NCBI GenBank assembly: GCA_027577415.1
Contig: JANBQS010000084.1
Span: 1 to 39,124, forward strand
Length of the DNA stretch: 39,124 bases
Source of the DNA: Coemansia sp. RSA 922
Taxonomy: Eukaryota; Kickxellomycota; Kickxellomycetes; Kickxellales; Kickxellaceae
Direction of reading: 5' to 3'
A program made the translations under genes and the position numbers. Positions 18,108 to 27,682 of this stretch are shown here, piece after piece. The notes below the pieces were generated by a model that saw only the letters and a program-made list of their open reading frames with translations, was not told where the DNA came from and did no database searches. Position 1 is the first letter of the stretch, and each line of letters starts with the position of its first letter.

Positions 18108-19787
18108 TTACTCGCGAACAATATCTAGAACCCTGTCGAGCTGAGGTGCGTACTTGGTATATGGACCGCTCTCCAGAGCTTTAGAAATCTTGGTATGATA
18201 ATCTTCAATGAAGCCAGGCTCTAATTGAATCCGCCAAAGATTGGGACACACCAGTGCCAATAGCAAGATATGATCAATCGTCACAGTAGTGTAGTTGGGA
18301 GAAGACAATCTCCAAACCTGCAAATTCTTTCCCACATTGTTATATGTGGAAGTAACATAGTCAGGCAGCTCCTCAGATGAAATGTTTTCAAGCTCTGGTC
18401 CCAAATCCGTAATGCTACTTAAAAGTTTTTCAAGGGCTGGAAGTGCCTTTAGTATGTGTAACATATCATAAACTGTAAGGCCAAATAAAGATGCTTCAAA
18501 CACTTTGATATTCTGAAACCCTTGACCATTCTGCACAGCTTTTATAACAACCTTGGTCATTAATGGTTCAAATATCCTTAAGTTAGTAGCAGTACGCACC
18601 AAATTATTTAAAAACTTGTTTGTACTGGCTTCATTGCCTGCAGGGTCACCTCCCCAGTAATATGATTCACTCAAACATATATGCCGTAAGACCTTATGTT
18701 TGTTTTCAAATACTTGTGCTTGATTAAGTCTGACAAATGTTTCATTGCCAAAGTGTAATCTCAGATACTCTAGGGTGTCATAGTTGCCTCGGAACAAAAT
18801 ATCATCATGAAATGGATATGTCATATGTAGCTGCAAAGCCCTTAAAACAGGAAATGGTACTGTTTTAATTGCCCCAGTATTTTTGCTAGGAATATTAAGG
18901 TCTGAACCTTTTATCTCTAGATACTGCATATTTGGATAAATAACGGCTTCGCCATTTGCATTGTAGATTAGCTTATTGGCATCACGTATTTTGATATTCA
19001 AGCGTTGAAGCGTACTGGCTGACTTGTGCATACAAGCCAGTTCCGCCTCTGAAAAGTTTTCACAGAATAGTTGAAGAGAGGTAAGTAGTGGGATATGGTC
19101 AATAGTCGATAAATTACCAACGCCAATTGTAAACAGACAAAGATTTGCCTGTCTCGTGTTAGAATAAAGTTCTTTAGCAAGTATAGGCAGCATTTTTTCT
19201 TTCAAATCTCTATCTCTATCATTATTGTCATTGTCATTATGTCTTTGAGAAAATCTTCTGCCACATTCCATATTTACCATTGCTACTACTGGAGTAAATG
19301 ACTTGAGTAGCTTGGCAAACTCAAGGGCATTTGCCATGGCCATTTCCATATTAATAGGATCAAATTTCTGACTGTTGTATTCTGTTATTGCGACATGAAG
19401 TTTCCTTGCTAAGGGAAGGCATCTTGTGTCACCCATATAATCAACCAAAAGTTTGTGAGCAGCCCCACTAATTACACCTGCCATGGGGACATATACATGA
19501 ATCTTCCGAACCAGGTTAATAGCATTATGTGGCAGAGTGTTTTCTGTAACCCACCCTGGACGGTAGAGATGAACTTCATTAGTCTTAATAATAATGTCAA
19601 GCTTTCTCCACAGAAATTCAAGAGCTATCTGTCGCCAAGCTGAATTCACTTTCAGCAACTCCCTTAAACGGGTCTCATTGTAAGTGTACCAAGTAAAGAT
19701 TGACCTTTGTTCATTTACAATCCACTTAATAATTGAACGTAGAACATCTACGGAAAGAGCTTGAGCAGGCGATACATGGTTGAACAT
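18108..19787 (-). CDS. F-box-like family protein (copy 4)
   Basis: This intact member has 559 residues, starting at MFNHVSPAQALSVDVL. Its F-box-like module is a second type: LRSIIKWIVNEQRSIFTWY, then LRELLKVNSAWRQIALEFLW, shared with broken copy 1. The centre (NMECGRRF, DRDRDLKEKMLPILAKELY) is shared with copy 3. The hallmarks YPFHDDILFRGNYDTLEYL, QNGQGFQNIKVFEAS, ELPDYVTSTYNNVGKNLQVW and YTKYAPQLDRVLDIVRE are all present. The stop is TAA directly after VRE, whereas two plus-strand copies have TAC here and run six codons further. A role as an SCF substrate receptor is inferred from the F-box-like module only. Confidence 0.8.
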   Translation of the reverse strand: MFNHVSPAQALSVDVLRSIIKWIVNEQRSIFTWYTYNETRLRELLKVNSAWRQIALEFLWRKLDIIIKTNEVHLYRPGWVTENTLPHNAINLVRKIHVYVPMAGVISGAAHKLLVDYMGDTRCLPLARKLHVAITEYNSQKFDPINMEMAMANALEFAKLLKSFTPVVAMVNMECGRRFSQRHNDNDNNDRDRDLKEKMLPILAKELYSNTRQANLCLFTIGVGNLSTIDHIPLLTSLQLFCENFSEAELACMHKSASTLQRLNIKIRDANKLIYNANGEAVIYPNMQYLEIKGSDLNIPSKNTGAIKTVPFPVLRALQLHMTYPFHDDILFRGNYDTLEYLRLHFGNETFVRLNQAQVFENKHKVLRHICLSESYYWGGDPAGNEASTNKFLNNLVRTATNLRIFEPLMTKVVIKAVQNGQGFQNIKVFEASLFGLTVYDMLHILKALPALEKLLSSITDLGPELENISSEELPDYVTSTYNNVGKNLQVWRLSSPNYTTVTIDHILLLALVCPNLWRIQLEPGFIEDYHTKISKALESGPYTKYAPQLDRVLDIVRE

Positions 19788-20192
19788 TGTCGCTAAAAAA
19801 GGCTTGCTGAAAAGTGCTAAAAAAGTGGATAACTTGGTGGCAAAAAATATATGGTTGGAAGTGAATGAGGCAGAAGAGGAATGTAATGGAATACCTCTCA
19901 ACGCTATATCCCTCTAGGTTGTCCAATTCTTTGGATATTTTTGTACCAAGACTTTAACCAAGGCCAAGCAAAGGAAGCAAAGGAAGCTAAAGCAATGCAA
20001 TGGTATCCCCACTTCTTATAATTATTTAATTGTAATTATATGTTTAATGGTTTGATTAAAAGAAAGAGGACATTTTAAGGACTATTAAAAATTAAATATA
20101 GCCAAACCAAAGTGTATGTCTCAAGCGTTGGCAATGTATGCCATCAAAAAGGTAATATAAGCTATTAAATCTCACCATCCTCAAACACTGCT
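19788..20192 (-). repeat. Duplicated promoter/spacer unit
   Basis: This is the promoter of copy 4 and the 3' flank of copy 5. It retains GTTGTCCAATTCTTTGGA and the AAGGAAGCAAAGGAAGC run, but 20000-20100 is more A/T-rich and diverged than in neighbouring spacers. A similar AATAATTATTTAATTG-like stretch occurs in the spacer near 37030. Confidence 0.6.
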
Positions 20193-21859
20193 TTACTCGC
20201 GAACAATGTCGAAGAATCGGCAAAGTTGGGTTGCATATTTGCTATATGGACCACTCTCCAGAGCTATAGCAATCTTGGTGTAACAGTCAGTAATATAGCC
20301 AGGCTCTAATTGTATCCGCCAAAGCTTAGGACAAACTAGTGCTATTGGTAAAATATAATCAATAGGCGCAGTGGTGGGCTGGCACTGAATAGAGTCCATT
20401 TGCCTAACTTGCAAATGCTTTCCCGCATTGCAATATAAAGAATTTACATGGTCTAGCAACTCTTCTTTGGCAATATTCTTAAGTTCTAGCCCCAGACCCC
20501 TAATGCTACATCTAATCTCGACAAGTGCTGGCAATGCCTTCAATATACTTAAAATCTCAAACGCCATTAGTCTGTGTGAGTGTACTCCAAACACTTTAAT
20601 ATTCTGGAACCCCTGGCCATGCTGTGCGGCTAATAAACAAGCTTTGATACTTTCTGAATCTACCAATGTCAATATTCTAGCAGCGCTTACCAAATAATTT
20701 AAAAACTTGTTTACATCTACTTCGGAGTCACCAAAAGTGTTCCAGTTGAAACTAAACCAGTTGACAGTTACGTGCCGCAAGACCTTGTGCTTTTTTTAGA
20801 CATGAGTAATTGACCAAGATGGGCAATAGTGCCATAGTTTAGACAGATATCCAGATACTCCAAAGTATCATTGTTTCCCCGGAATAAAACATCATCGTCA
20901 GATGGGTATGTCATATGCATCTTCAACGTCCTTAAAACGGGGAATGGAGCCATATCATTTGTTCTCCTCTTTGACACTGGGTTATTAGGAGAACGCGTCC
21001 CCAATATCAAATGCTGCAGATTCGCGTATACAACAGTCTCGCCATTGGTACCATATATTAGCATATCGAGATCACTTGCACGAATATCTAGATACTGAAG
21101 CGTACCGGATGACTTGCGCAAAAGACTTGCATGTACATCTGATGATTGGTAACAAGATAGCGTTAATGTGGAAAGTGGACAAATAGAGTCAATGGCTGAA
21201 AAGTTAAGGTCATTGGCTGAAATCAAGCTAAGATTAGCATGATTTGTGCGAGCATAAAGGTAATTTGCAAACACCACTAGTATTTCTTCATCAAAATATC
21301 TGCTAACATTGTCTATAACGTTTATTCTTTGTCTGGGGCCAACATGCCCCACCACCTCTGTTTTTGTTGCAGCTGGTGTCATTGACTTGAGTAGCTTGGC
21401 AAACTCAAGAGCATTGGCTATAGCAATATCTTTAGAGCCAGCGGGCTGGTAATTGCAGTCCGCTGCAATGATAGTGAGCTTGTTTGATAAAGGAAAATAT
21501 TTTGTGTCACCAATGTAGTCCAACAAAAGTTTATATGCTATTCCATTAAAAATATCAGACATGTTGACGCCTACACAAACTTCTCGAGCAAATATTGTAA
21601 TATTTTGTGGTAGGCTATTTTCTATAATCCACTCTGGGCAGGTGAGAACCACTTTATTTGATTTAGATTCAATGTTGAGGATAAGCTCTCGCCACAGAAA
21701 TCCGAGGGCTACCTGTCGCCAAGCTGAGCTCACGGACAATAACTCCTTTAAGTTGTCTAACTCACAGCTATGGCCTTTCAAGGGCGACCTCTCTTCCATT
21801 ATTACCCATTTTATGATTGAGCGTAGAGCGTCTACGGGAAGAGCTTGAGCTAGTGACAT
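20193..21859 (-). pseudogene. F-box-like family member with 1-nt frameshift (copy 5)
   Basis: The N-terminal frame (MSLAQALPVDALRSIIKW, SSAWRQVALGFLW, DDVLFRGNNDTLEYL) stops early at 20768, while the C-terminal frame resumes at about 20780 with RHVTVNWFSFNW and goes on to YSKYATQLCRFFDIVRE. The frames meet at a run of seven T on the plus strand (20791-20797), so one nucleotide is missing relative to paralogs. The ancestral ATG is ATT (21869-21871); the next in-frame ATG, four codons later at 21859, could replace it. Everything else is collinear and well kept. The copy is a recent pseudogene, a homopolymer sequencing error, or, less likely, a slippage-translated gene. A truncated ~360-residue product keeping the F-box-like module is also possible. 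Confidence 0.8.
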
Positions 21860-22379
21860 ATAGCTGGAAATGGTGGCTAATAAAAAAAAAGTGCCGGTAT
21901 TTGGATAAGCTTGGTAAAAAAAATTATTGAAAGTGAATGAGGCAGAACAATGAAGAAATGGTGGGAAACCCCAAAGCTTTTTTTTTCTTCTCAAAGCTCT
22001 CCAATTGCTTTGGCTGCAGCTGGAAGACTGAACAAATGAGGCAAAGGAAACAAAGGAGGCAAAGGAAAAGGAGGCAAAAGACAATAGAGCGTTTTTGGTT
22101 TGCTTGAGTTCTTCAGTCTCTGAGGCCCTCGCGAGGTTCGACTGGCAACAAGTCTGCCACGTGATTTAGGGAAGGAATAGAATTCCCTAACCAAAATCTG
22201 AGGCTCAATTTTTTTCTTTCGATGATCTCATTCCCCCCTTGTCCTGATGCCTCAGATCACCACTGCCAAAATGAAGCGCAAATCAGATCTGTGACAACTT
22301 TCTCTTCGTTTAGCTTACAAATTCAATTATTATTTCTTACTATTAGAATTTCTAAATAACTTGAACCACTCCTTCTTAA
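21860..22379. promoter_or_regulatory. Divergent promoter region of array copy 5 and RTP1
   Basis: The left half is the duplicated array promoter (CAAAGGAAACAAAGGAGGCAAAGG near 22040-22070). The right half is unique and serves RTP1. It contains CACGTGAT (22158-22165), an E-box-type site, followed at once by an inverted repeat TTAGGGAA / TTCCCTAA (22166-22173 and 22183-22190) with a 9-bp spacer. A CT-rich leader precedes the RTP1 ATG. Confidence 0.5.
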
Positions 22380-25300
22380 ATGTCGAGAGTGTCGCGCCGG
22401 TATCCATCGCTGGTGCAGCTGTCGGCTTTAGTCGAAGAGACGATGTGCGCGTTTAAGGATATCATGAAACGGCTAAGCAAGGGCGGCGTTTCAGGAGACC
22501 AACAACTACTGGAAGGATTATCAGGACAACTACGAGCACTTGACATGCTGACTTTGCTCGAGGCAGTACAAGCCGAGATTAACCAGGAGGCAGCACAAGG
22601 CAACTCTGATCGGCGAGTACCCATGCCTGAAAGCAACGATAGTTCTCAGACGATCGAGTTGGACGCTTTAGGGCTACGCGATCGACAAGTAGTTGGGCAG
22701 GCGCTGGATATAGTCGTGCTATTTGAAGTTTTGCCTAGACTGTTTCCTGGCGTTGGAGTACCCGTGGCCCAGCGCAGTGGCAGTCGCCCAGAAGCAGTCG
22801 ATTTACTAGTCCGATTGCAACAAAGCGTACCCGAGACTTGGGCGACACCGCAGGGCAATGGTTTGCGAGCAGTGGACTTGGGTCAGATTGTGAGTAGGCT
22901 GGTCGGTATACTTGAGAGTAGCGCGCGGCATAATGCTGGAGACGTGGCGGCTGTCGTCGCTGCCAAGCATACTCCCGATCTCTTAGCCGCGCTTCTACAA
23001 GTGGCCTATGCGCCTGTTCCGCCACAAGGAGTACCTATAGATTCGCGGTATTATGTAGAGCGAAATGCCGAGCGACGTGTGGAACTGCGGCAGGCTTTTA
23101 CTCGCTTGTTCGACGATACTAGTCCCTACTTGCTCTTTGAGTCGCTGACCTCGCTGCTCAATACTGCGGTTGTCAGTCACAAACGGTCTTCTTCTTCTTC
23201 TAGTGGCGGCGGATCGCGGTGGTTTCAAACATTGTGTGGGCGATTTCTCTCCCGCGTGCTTATGCGGCCCAATGGCGCTCGAATCGCCGCTGACTTTTTA
23301 GTTGGCAACGACTCTGAGTTGACCACCGATAAACTCCACCGTATCTCCAATCTGCTGCTCACTGCGCCTGCCGGCACGCCGCCCGACGACTATTATAAAC
23401 AAGTATTGCCGCAGGTTCTGCTCATGGCCGATATAAATTGCAATGGCAAGACTCAGGCTAGCGATTCCAAGGGCAATGTGGCGGAGATTAATCCTGACCA
23501 AAGTGTTGTTGACAATATTATGGATACCCAGGCAGTTAACGCCAGAATATTCCAGGCCGCCGTCTATGCTCTTTGCCAGTTGGCCGACAAGGACCGCGCA
23601 GTCTTTACCACTTACATCGCAAAGCCTATTATCACGCCTTTAATGCGCTGCTTCGACATTGACAGCGATATGCGAAAACCAAAACCGTTGGCTGACACTG
23701 ACGATGATGACATTGGGGTATCCTTGGTACCGTCTTCGCTTAGCAAGCCTACTTGGCGGCCGCTGATCGAGGTTATTAGCAGCGACAAAAAAGATAGCCA
23801 CCCGGTACCAGCGGTCTCTACGGCACCAGAGCTTGCTGCGGCGCTGGACGGTATCCAGCGACTTGTTCTGAGTGGAGGGGTGCCATCAGCAGCGATGCTG
23901 GCAGACTTGGTAGTACCCGTGTTTGCGCCACTATTGCGCTGGCTCTCGTTCGAATTGGCAAGCCAAGGAGATGCAACCAATACTCTGCGCGATATATTGG
24001 TGACGACTCTCTGTCAGTTGCCTCGCTCAGCGGCTATTGCCACGGTCCTAAATGTAGTCCAGACCACTTTCGGACCCAGTGACGATGATGGGAGCGATTG
24101 GCCGGTATTCATTCGCGACAAAGACTCTGGACTAACGACTCTCGTCTGGAGGTCTTGCTCCAACTTTGATAATGGCGGATCAGAATTATCGGCGCAGCAA
24201 TTCGTATCAGTCGACGCGTTATTGGATGTATTGGGATCGGATCAATTGCGCTCGATTATCGGCGATATATTTATGACTTTGTTGCGTGAGCAAGAAGCGC
24301 TCTTGGATCTGCTACGTAGCGAGAGCGGAAGTGTGATGGCAGAAGAGTTGCCTCGAAAATGGTGGCTAGTGTCGCAGACCACTGTTGCCATAGTCGATAA
24401 ATTCGGATCAGCCGTGTTGGCCAAGCACACTGACGTACTGGCATTTGTACTTAATACCATGCAGCGGTGGATTCAGTCAGCAGGATCTCATGCCCCCATC
24501 GCCGGTGATTCTACTGCCGCTCCAGACGTGTCGATCGAAGAGCTATTAAAGTCGCTTACCGCCAAAGACAAAACCAGCACGGACGTTGATAACCCCAATG
24601 ACGAGGATGTAGAGGACGCCGCAGAGGGAGTACTAGGCGAGACTGAGATGTTGCTCACGGCGCTTATGCTCTTAGGTCAAATGATGGAATCCAGTCAACA
24701 AAACGCCTTTGCTGCGCTCGCTTCCTCAATAGACATGCAAAACGCACCTACACCCGTTACTGACTCGTCGATGCCGGCGGTCAAGTGGGACGACGATGCC
24801 CTGCGCCTGCTTCGACGTATCTATACGCAGATCAAGCATATCTGCGCTCAACAAGCCGTTCCAATGGTAGCCAAAATGGCTAGCGAGATTAAATTGCAAG
24901 TAGCGCTTGTCCTCGCACTAAACGGCGAGACATCAGGCCACGAGCAATCAGTTACCACCGACACCAGTGAGGATGCCGAAGTAGTGCGATTTAATGCGGC
25001 GGTACGTGATGTTCGCGATGACTTGGTTCCAGTACAAGCACATGGTACCATTGAGCTGCGCAACATGGTACTATCCAAATCCTCTGCCCTCAATAACACC
25101 GATCGTATGGATGCAGCAATCGCCATATTTACCGATATGGTAAAGAGCCCCGACAGCTATATATACTTAAATGCCATCCGCGGATTATCCTCGCTTGCCG
25201 ATATTCACGGTCGCCGTTTTGTGCCCGTCCTAGCAGAAATGTACACAGCCAGTGAACCGCTCGAAGAGTATCTGCGTATAGGCGAAGCCCTGCTACAGAG

Positions 25301-25784
25301 CGTGCAACGTGCAGGGCCGATGCTCGCAGACTACTCCTCTGACGTTGTGCCGCGCTTGCTTGCTGCCATTCAGCCCACAGCCAATATCTCGCTAATTGAC
25401 GAAAACAGCGAGCCCGTCGTCCGTATGCATTCGGCTCTGTCCATACTCTCGGCTGTCGCTCAGGCGTGTCCGCTGGCGTTGCAGAGATGGATCGCGGAAA
25501 TTACATCAACACTCGAAGGCATATTGCTCTTGTCTGACTCTGCCATGGCTCCTGTCTTGCGTCGCGCTGCTGTTGTCTTTTGGGTCTCATTGCTCCGTGG
25601 CTACGGCGATCGGCTGCTGCGGCTAGTCGATTCTCATACTCTGAGAACCGCATACCGCTCTTTGCGCCGTGTGGGCGAGTCAGATTCGGACGAAATGACT
25701 CGCCTGCACGCACTAGTCGGTGTGGATGAGCTGGATGATCTAATGAAAGGTCAATTTTTAAACATTACATCAAATATTTTATAG
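22380..25784 (+). CDS. RTP1: RTP1/TANGO6-like HEAT-repeat protein
   Basis: This 1134-residue, all-helical protein matches yeast Rtp1 and animal TANGO6 (TMCO7). In yeast Rtp1 is needed for nuclear import and assembly of RNA polymerase II. The family-typical part is C-terminal. It has an acidic linker (DNPNDEDVEDAAEG, near 737) followed by GETEMLLTALMLLGQMM, corresponding to the RTP1_C1 region. Near 921 comes PDSYIYLNAIRGLSSLADIH with FVPVLAEMY, the most conserved HEAT repeat. The RTP1_C2-like stretch is HSALSILSAVAQACP...W (about 1017-1050). No transmembrane segment is evident. The single ATG frame is uninterrupted and starts directly after a CT-rich leader. It converges with the diverged F-box-like gene, the stops being 38 bp apart. 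This is a conserved housekeeping gene flanked by a fast-evolving array. Confidence 0.82.
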   Translation: MSRVSRRYPSLVQLSALVEETMCAFKDIMKRLSKGGVSGDQQLLEGLSGQLRALDMLTLLEAVQAEINQEAAQGNSDRRVPMPESNDSSQTIELDALGLRDRQVVGQALDIVVLFEVLPRLFPGVGVPVAQRSGSRPEAVDLLVRLQQSVPETWATPQGNGLRAVDLGQIVSRLVGILESSARHNAGDVAAVVAAKHTPDLLAALLQVAYAPVPPQGVPIDSRYYVERNAERRVELRQAFTRLFDDTSPYLLFESLTSLLNTAVVSHKRSSSSSSGGGSRWFQTLCGRFLSRVLMRPNGARIAADFLVGNDSELTTDKLHRISNLLLTAPAGTPPDDYYKQVLPQVLLMADINCNGKTQASDSKGNVAEINPDQSVVDNIMDTQAVNARIFQAAVYALCQLADKDRAVFTTYIAKPIITPLMRCFDIDSDMRKPKPLADTDDDDIGVSLVPSSLSKPTWRPLIEVISSDKKDSHPVPAVSTAPELAAALDGIQRLVLSGGVPSAAMLADLVVPVFAPLLRWLSFELASQGDATNTLRDILVTTLCQLPRSAAIATVLNVVQTTFGPSDDDGSDWPVFIRDKDSGLTTLVWRSCSNFDNGGSELSAQQFVSVDALLDVLGSDQLRSIIGDIFMTLLREQEALLDLLRSESGSVMAEELPRKWWLVSQTTVAIVDKFGSAVLAKHTDVLAFVLNTMQRWIQSAGSHAPIAGDSTAAPDVSIEELLKSLTAKDKTSTDVDNPNDEDVEDAAEGVLGETEMLLTALMLLGQMMESSQQNAFAALASSIDMQNAPTPVTDSSMPAVKWDDDALRLLRRIYTQIKHICAQQAVPMVAKMASEIKLQVALVLALNGETSGHEQSVTTDTSEDAEVVRFNAAVRDVRDDLVPVQAHGTIELRNMVLSKSSALNNTDRMDAAIAIFTDMVKSPDSYIYLNAIRGLSSLADIHGRRFVPVLAEMYTASEPLEEYLRIGEALLQSVQRAGPMLADYSSDVVPRLLAAIQPTANISLIDENSEPVVRMHSALSILSAVAQACPLALQRWIAEITSTLEGILLLSDSAMAPVLRRAAVVFWVSLLRGYGDRLLRLVDSHTLRTAYRSLRRVGESDSDEMTRLHALVGVDELDDLMKGQFLNITSNIL

Positions 25785-25822
25785 ATATATAATAATTTGA
25801 CAATACAATAGTTTATGAAATA

Positions 25823-27532
25823 TTAGATCAAATGGCGAAGTGAATCGGCATACGGCGCAAACTCCTCGCTGGCAATGGCCTCAGATACAGCCGTCTTAAA
25901 TAGTTCTTCCTTGTCGCTAGGAACGTAAACTAGCAAAGGTTTAGGGCAAACGATCGCGATGCGTATGACCTCTTCCGCAATTTGATAACCCGTATACCAC
26001 AACGTACTAAGCACGCGAAGGATCCTAAAGGCGCTACCCAGAGGGTAGAACTCTCTGTACAGGTCCTCAGCCTTCCTACAGCACTCAGTATCATCGCCAA
26101 GACGCTCGTAATTACCGATTGTAGCTGTAAAACTGACCAAATTAGGAAGCGCTCTAATCACTCGAATAACGTGGTTATGTTGGTAAATCGGCTTACCAAC
26201 ATTCAGGTGCTGAATACTACTCACACAAGGCGTGATTATCATCTCTCGGTACATTTTATAATCAGGACCGTCGCAGCTTAGATATAGACTAGTCGTCACG
26301 TCCATTACACGATACAGCTGCCGAGCAATGACCTCTCGTCCGTTCGCCTTGATATGCTCCCTGTCTGATTCGGTCACCTTGGCAAAACGAATCCGTCTCA
26401 TCCGCGTTACACCTTTGCGGTCAAGAATACCGAGCTCTCCCAGTATATTGGTAGCAACTAGCTTGAACGGAACGTGTAGAATCTGTAGCGTAGCTCCATT
26501 TCCCCTGAATAAAAGGTCGTCGACAAACAGGTACGCTCCAGTCACTTCCAAAGACGATAGATTGGGGAACATCTCCACACCCTTGACACCCGCCCAAGTG
26601 CCATTATAATCAGCCTTGGTGATGTACAACGATAGCCTCTTTAAACGAGAAAAAACGGCTGGGACTTTAGTATCGCCATAAATCAGATCTAGCCAGTCAC
26701 GCTCCTTATGCATTCTGGTAACAAGCGACGTCAGCGAGCGCGAATTGAGGTAGGCAAGCATCGCAAACGAAGTGTAGTCGTTATTGGGTCCACTCATAAT
26801 CGTCGTCAACTCCGGAGCACTATGCAGTTCGAGCGAAACGATATCTCCATGGCTCCGGGAACTAACTCTTAGGCTTTTAGCACGTCCTTTGCAAAGTTCT
26901 GATACTATTACGTCACACAGTCGCTCTGCACCAGATTTGGGTCGATGCCAGGCAGGAGCATGTAATCCAATGTTGACGGCGGCAGGAGCAAACCGAAAGT
27001 GCGAGAGCGCCAGCCTCACTAAAACATCCGACGTGAAACCGACAGATGAAGTTTCACCCCTGGAGTAGCCTTCTCTAGAGTAATAGCCAAGGCCCTCCAA
27101 AACAAGGTTAAATGTTGTAGCTGATGGAAACGACAAGGTCTCGTAACCAGGCCTAGGTTGCGCCTCGATAACGCTTTTGGGGTCAATGCTATAGTACCGA
27201 ATAGTCGATAAAGCTCGCTTGACCAAGTGCGTCGTATGAGGTAATAGCTTTGACGAGTCGAACTCCCAGGCTGGAAAACTAACTTCAATGTCATATTCCC
27301 AGTCAGAGTCGCTGATCGCGCAGGTTTCACATATCAACGAGAGCGCCACCGAGCGCCAAACTTTGCTGACAGCAGTTAGTTCAGCGAGACAGATCCTCTC
27401 TGAATAGTATTCACAGTCCCCACTTAGTATCTGTTTAAAGGAAGAGGAGGCTCGAGAATGACCCATCAGATACTCGATAATCATGTCAACCACTAGTGTA
27501 GGCAATGTCTGAAAGCGAGAAAGCGAGGCCAT
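25823..27532 (-). CDS. Diverged member of the F-box-like family
   Basis: This 569-residue protein starts at MASLSRFQTLPTL after a purely A/T- and CT-rich leader. It is clearly related to the array proteins but strongly diverged. It has an F-box-like start (TLPTLVVDMIIEYL, then LAELTAVSKVWRSVALSLI after a longer insert) and YLFVDDLLFRGNGATLQIL in place of YPFHDDVLFRGNSATLEYL. It also has VIRVIRALPNLVSF, ALPALVE-like, and the end FAPYADSLRHLI, like KYAPQLNRVLDIV. Many positions are basic or aromatic and differ from all eight array copies, and its promoter lacks the duplicated spacer blocks. It sits between the two arrays, so it may be an old, single-copy relative rather than part of the recent expansion. 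Function as an SCF receptor is inferred. Confidence 0.75.
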   Translation of the reverse strand: MASLSRFQTLPTLVVDMIIEYLMGHSRASSSFKQILSGDCEYYSERICLAELTAVSKVWRSVALSLICETCAISDSDWEYDIEVSFPAWEFDSSKLLPHTTHLVKRALSTIRYYSIDPKSVIEAQPRPGYETLSFPSATTFNLVLEGLGYYSREGYSRGETSSVGFTSDVLVRLALSHFRFAPAAVNIGLHAPAWHRPKSGAERLCDVIVSELCKGRAKSLRVSSRSHGDIVSLELHSAPELTTIMSGPNNDYTSFAMLAYLNSRSLTSLVTRMHKERDWLDLIYGDTKVPAVFSRLKRLSLYITKADYNGTWAGVKGVEMFPNLSSLEVTGAYLFVDDLLFRGNGATLQILHVPFKLVATNILGELGILDRKGVTRMRRIRFAKVTESDREHIKANGREVIARQLYRVMDVTTSLYLSCDGPDYKMYREMIITPCVSSIQHLNVGKPIYQHNHVIRVIRALPNLVSFTATIGNYERLGDDTECCRKAEDLYREFYPLGSAFRILRVLSTLWYTGYQIAEEVIRIAIVCPKPLLVYVPSDKEELFKTAVSEAIASEEFAPYADSLRHLI

Positions 27533-27682
27533 TTTTATGCGAATATGTAAGTGGTAATCAAAAAAAAAAATGTTTTGCAAAAATATAGTATGTAGAGAAG
27601 AAAAGAAAAAAAAAAGTTTGCTCAACAAATGAAAATGACTTATAATGGTGACATGTTTGATTTAATTAGTTATCATTCTATG

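Larger units (their letters stand above)
11835..22084 (-). repeat. Left tandem array: five F-box-like gene units
   Basis: Five gene-plus-promoter units lie head-to-tail on the minus strand. Ancestral start positions are 13511, 15607, 17698, 19787 and 21871, so the period is 2.08-2.10 kb. Spacers share sense-strand blocks TTTGTTTGAGCTACATTT, CCTACTTTTCA and TTGATATTTGCAATTTCCGT, a run of CCTTTGTTTCC-type repeats, and the region around the start codon. The duplicated unit therefore includes coding sequence, promoter and 3' flank. Confidence 0.9.

Noticed and set aside
13608..22084. N-terminal extensions of the F-box-like proteins upstream of the GCCACC start
   Set aside because: The extra residues are conserved only because the promoter DNA is duplicated; they vary in frame and length between copies and are Phe/Ser-rich leader translations.
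22166..22190. Telomere-like TTAGGG as an internal telomeric repeat
   Set aside because: Only single units occur, as part of an inverted repeat, without tandem copies.
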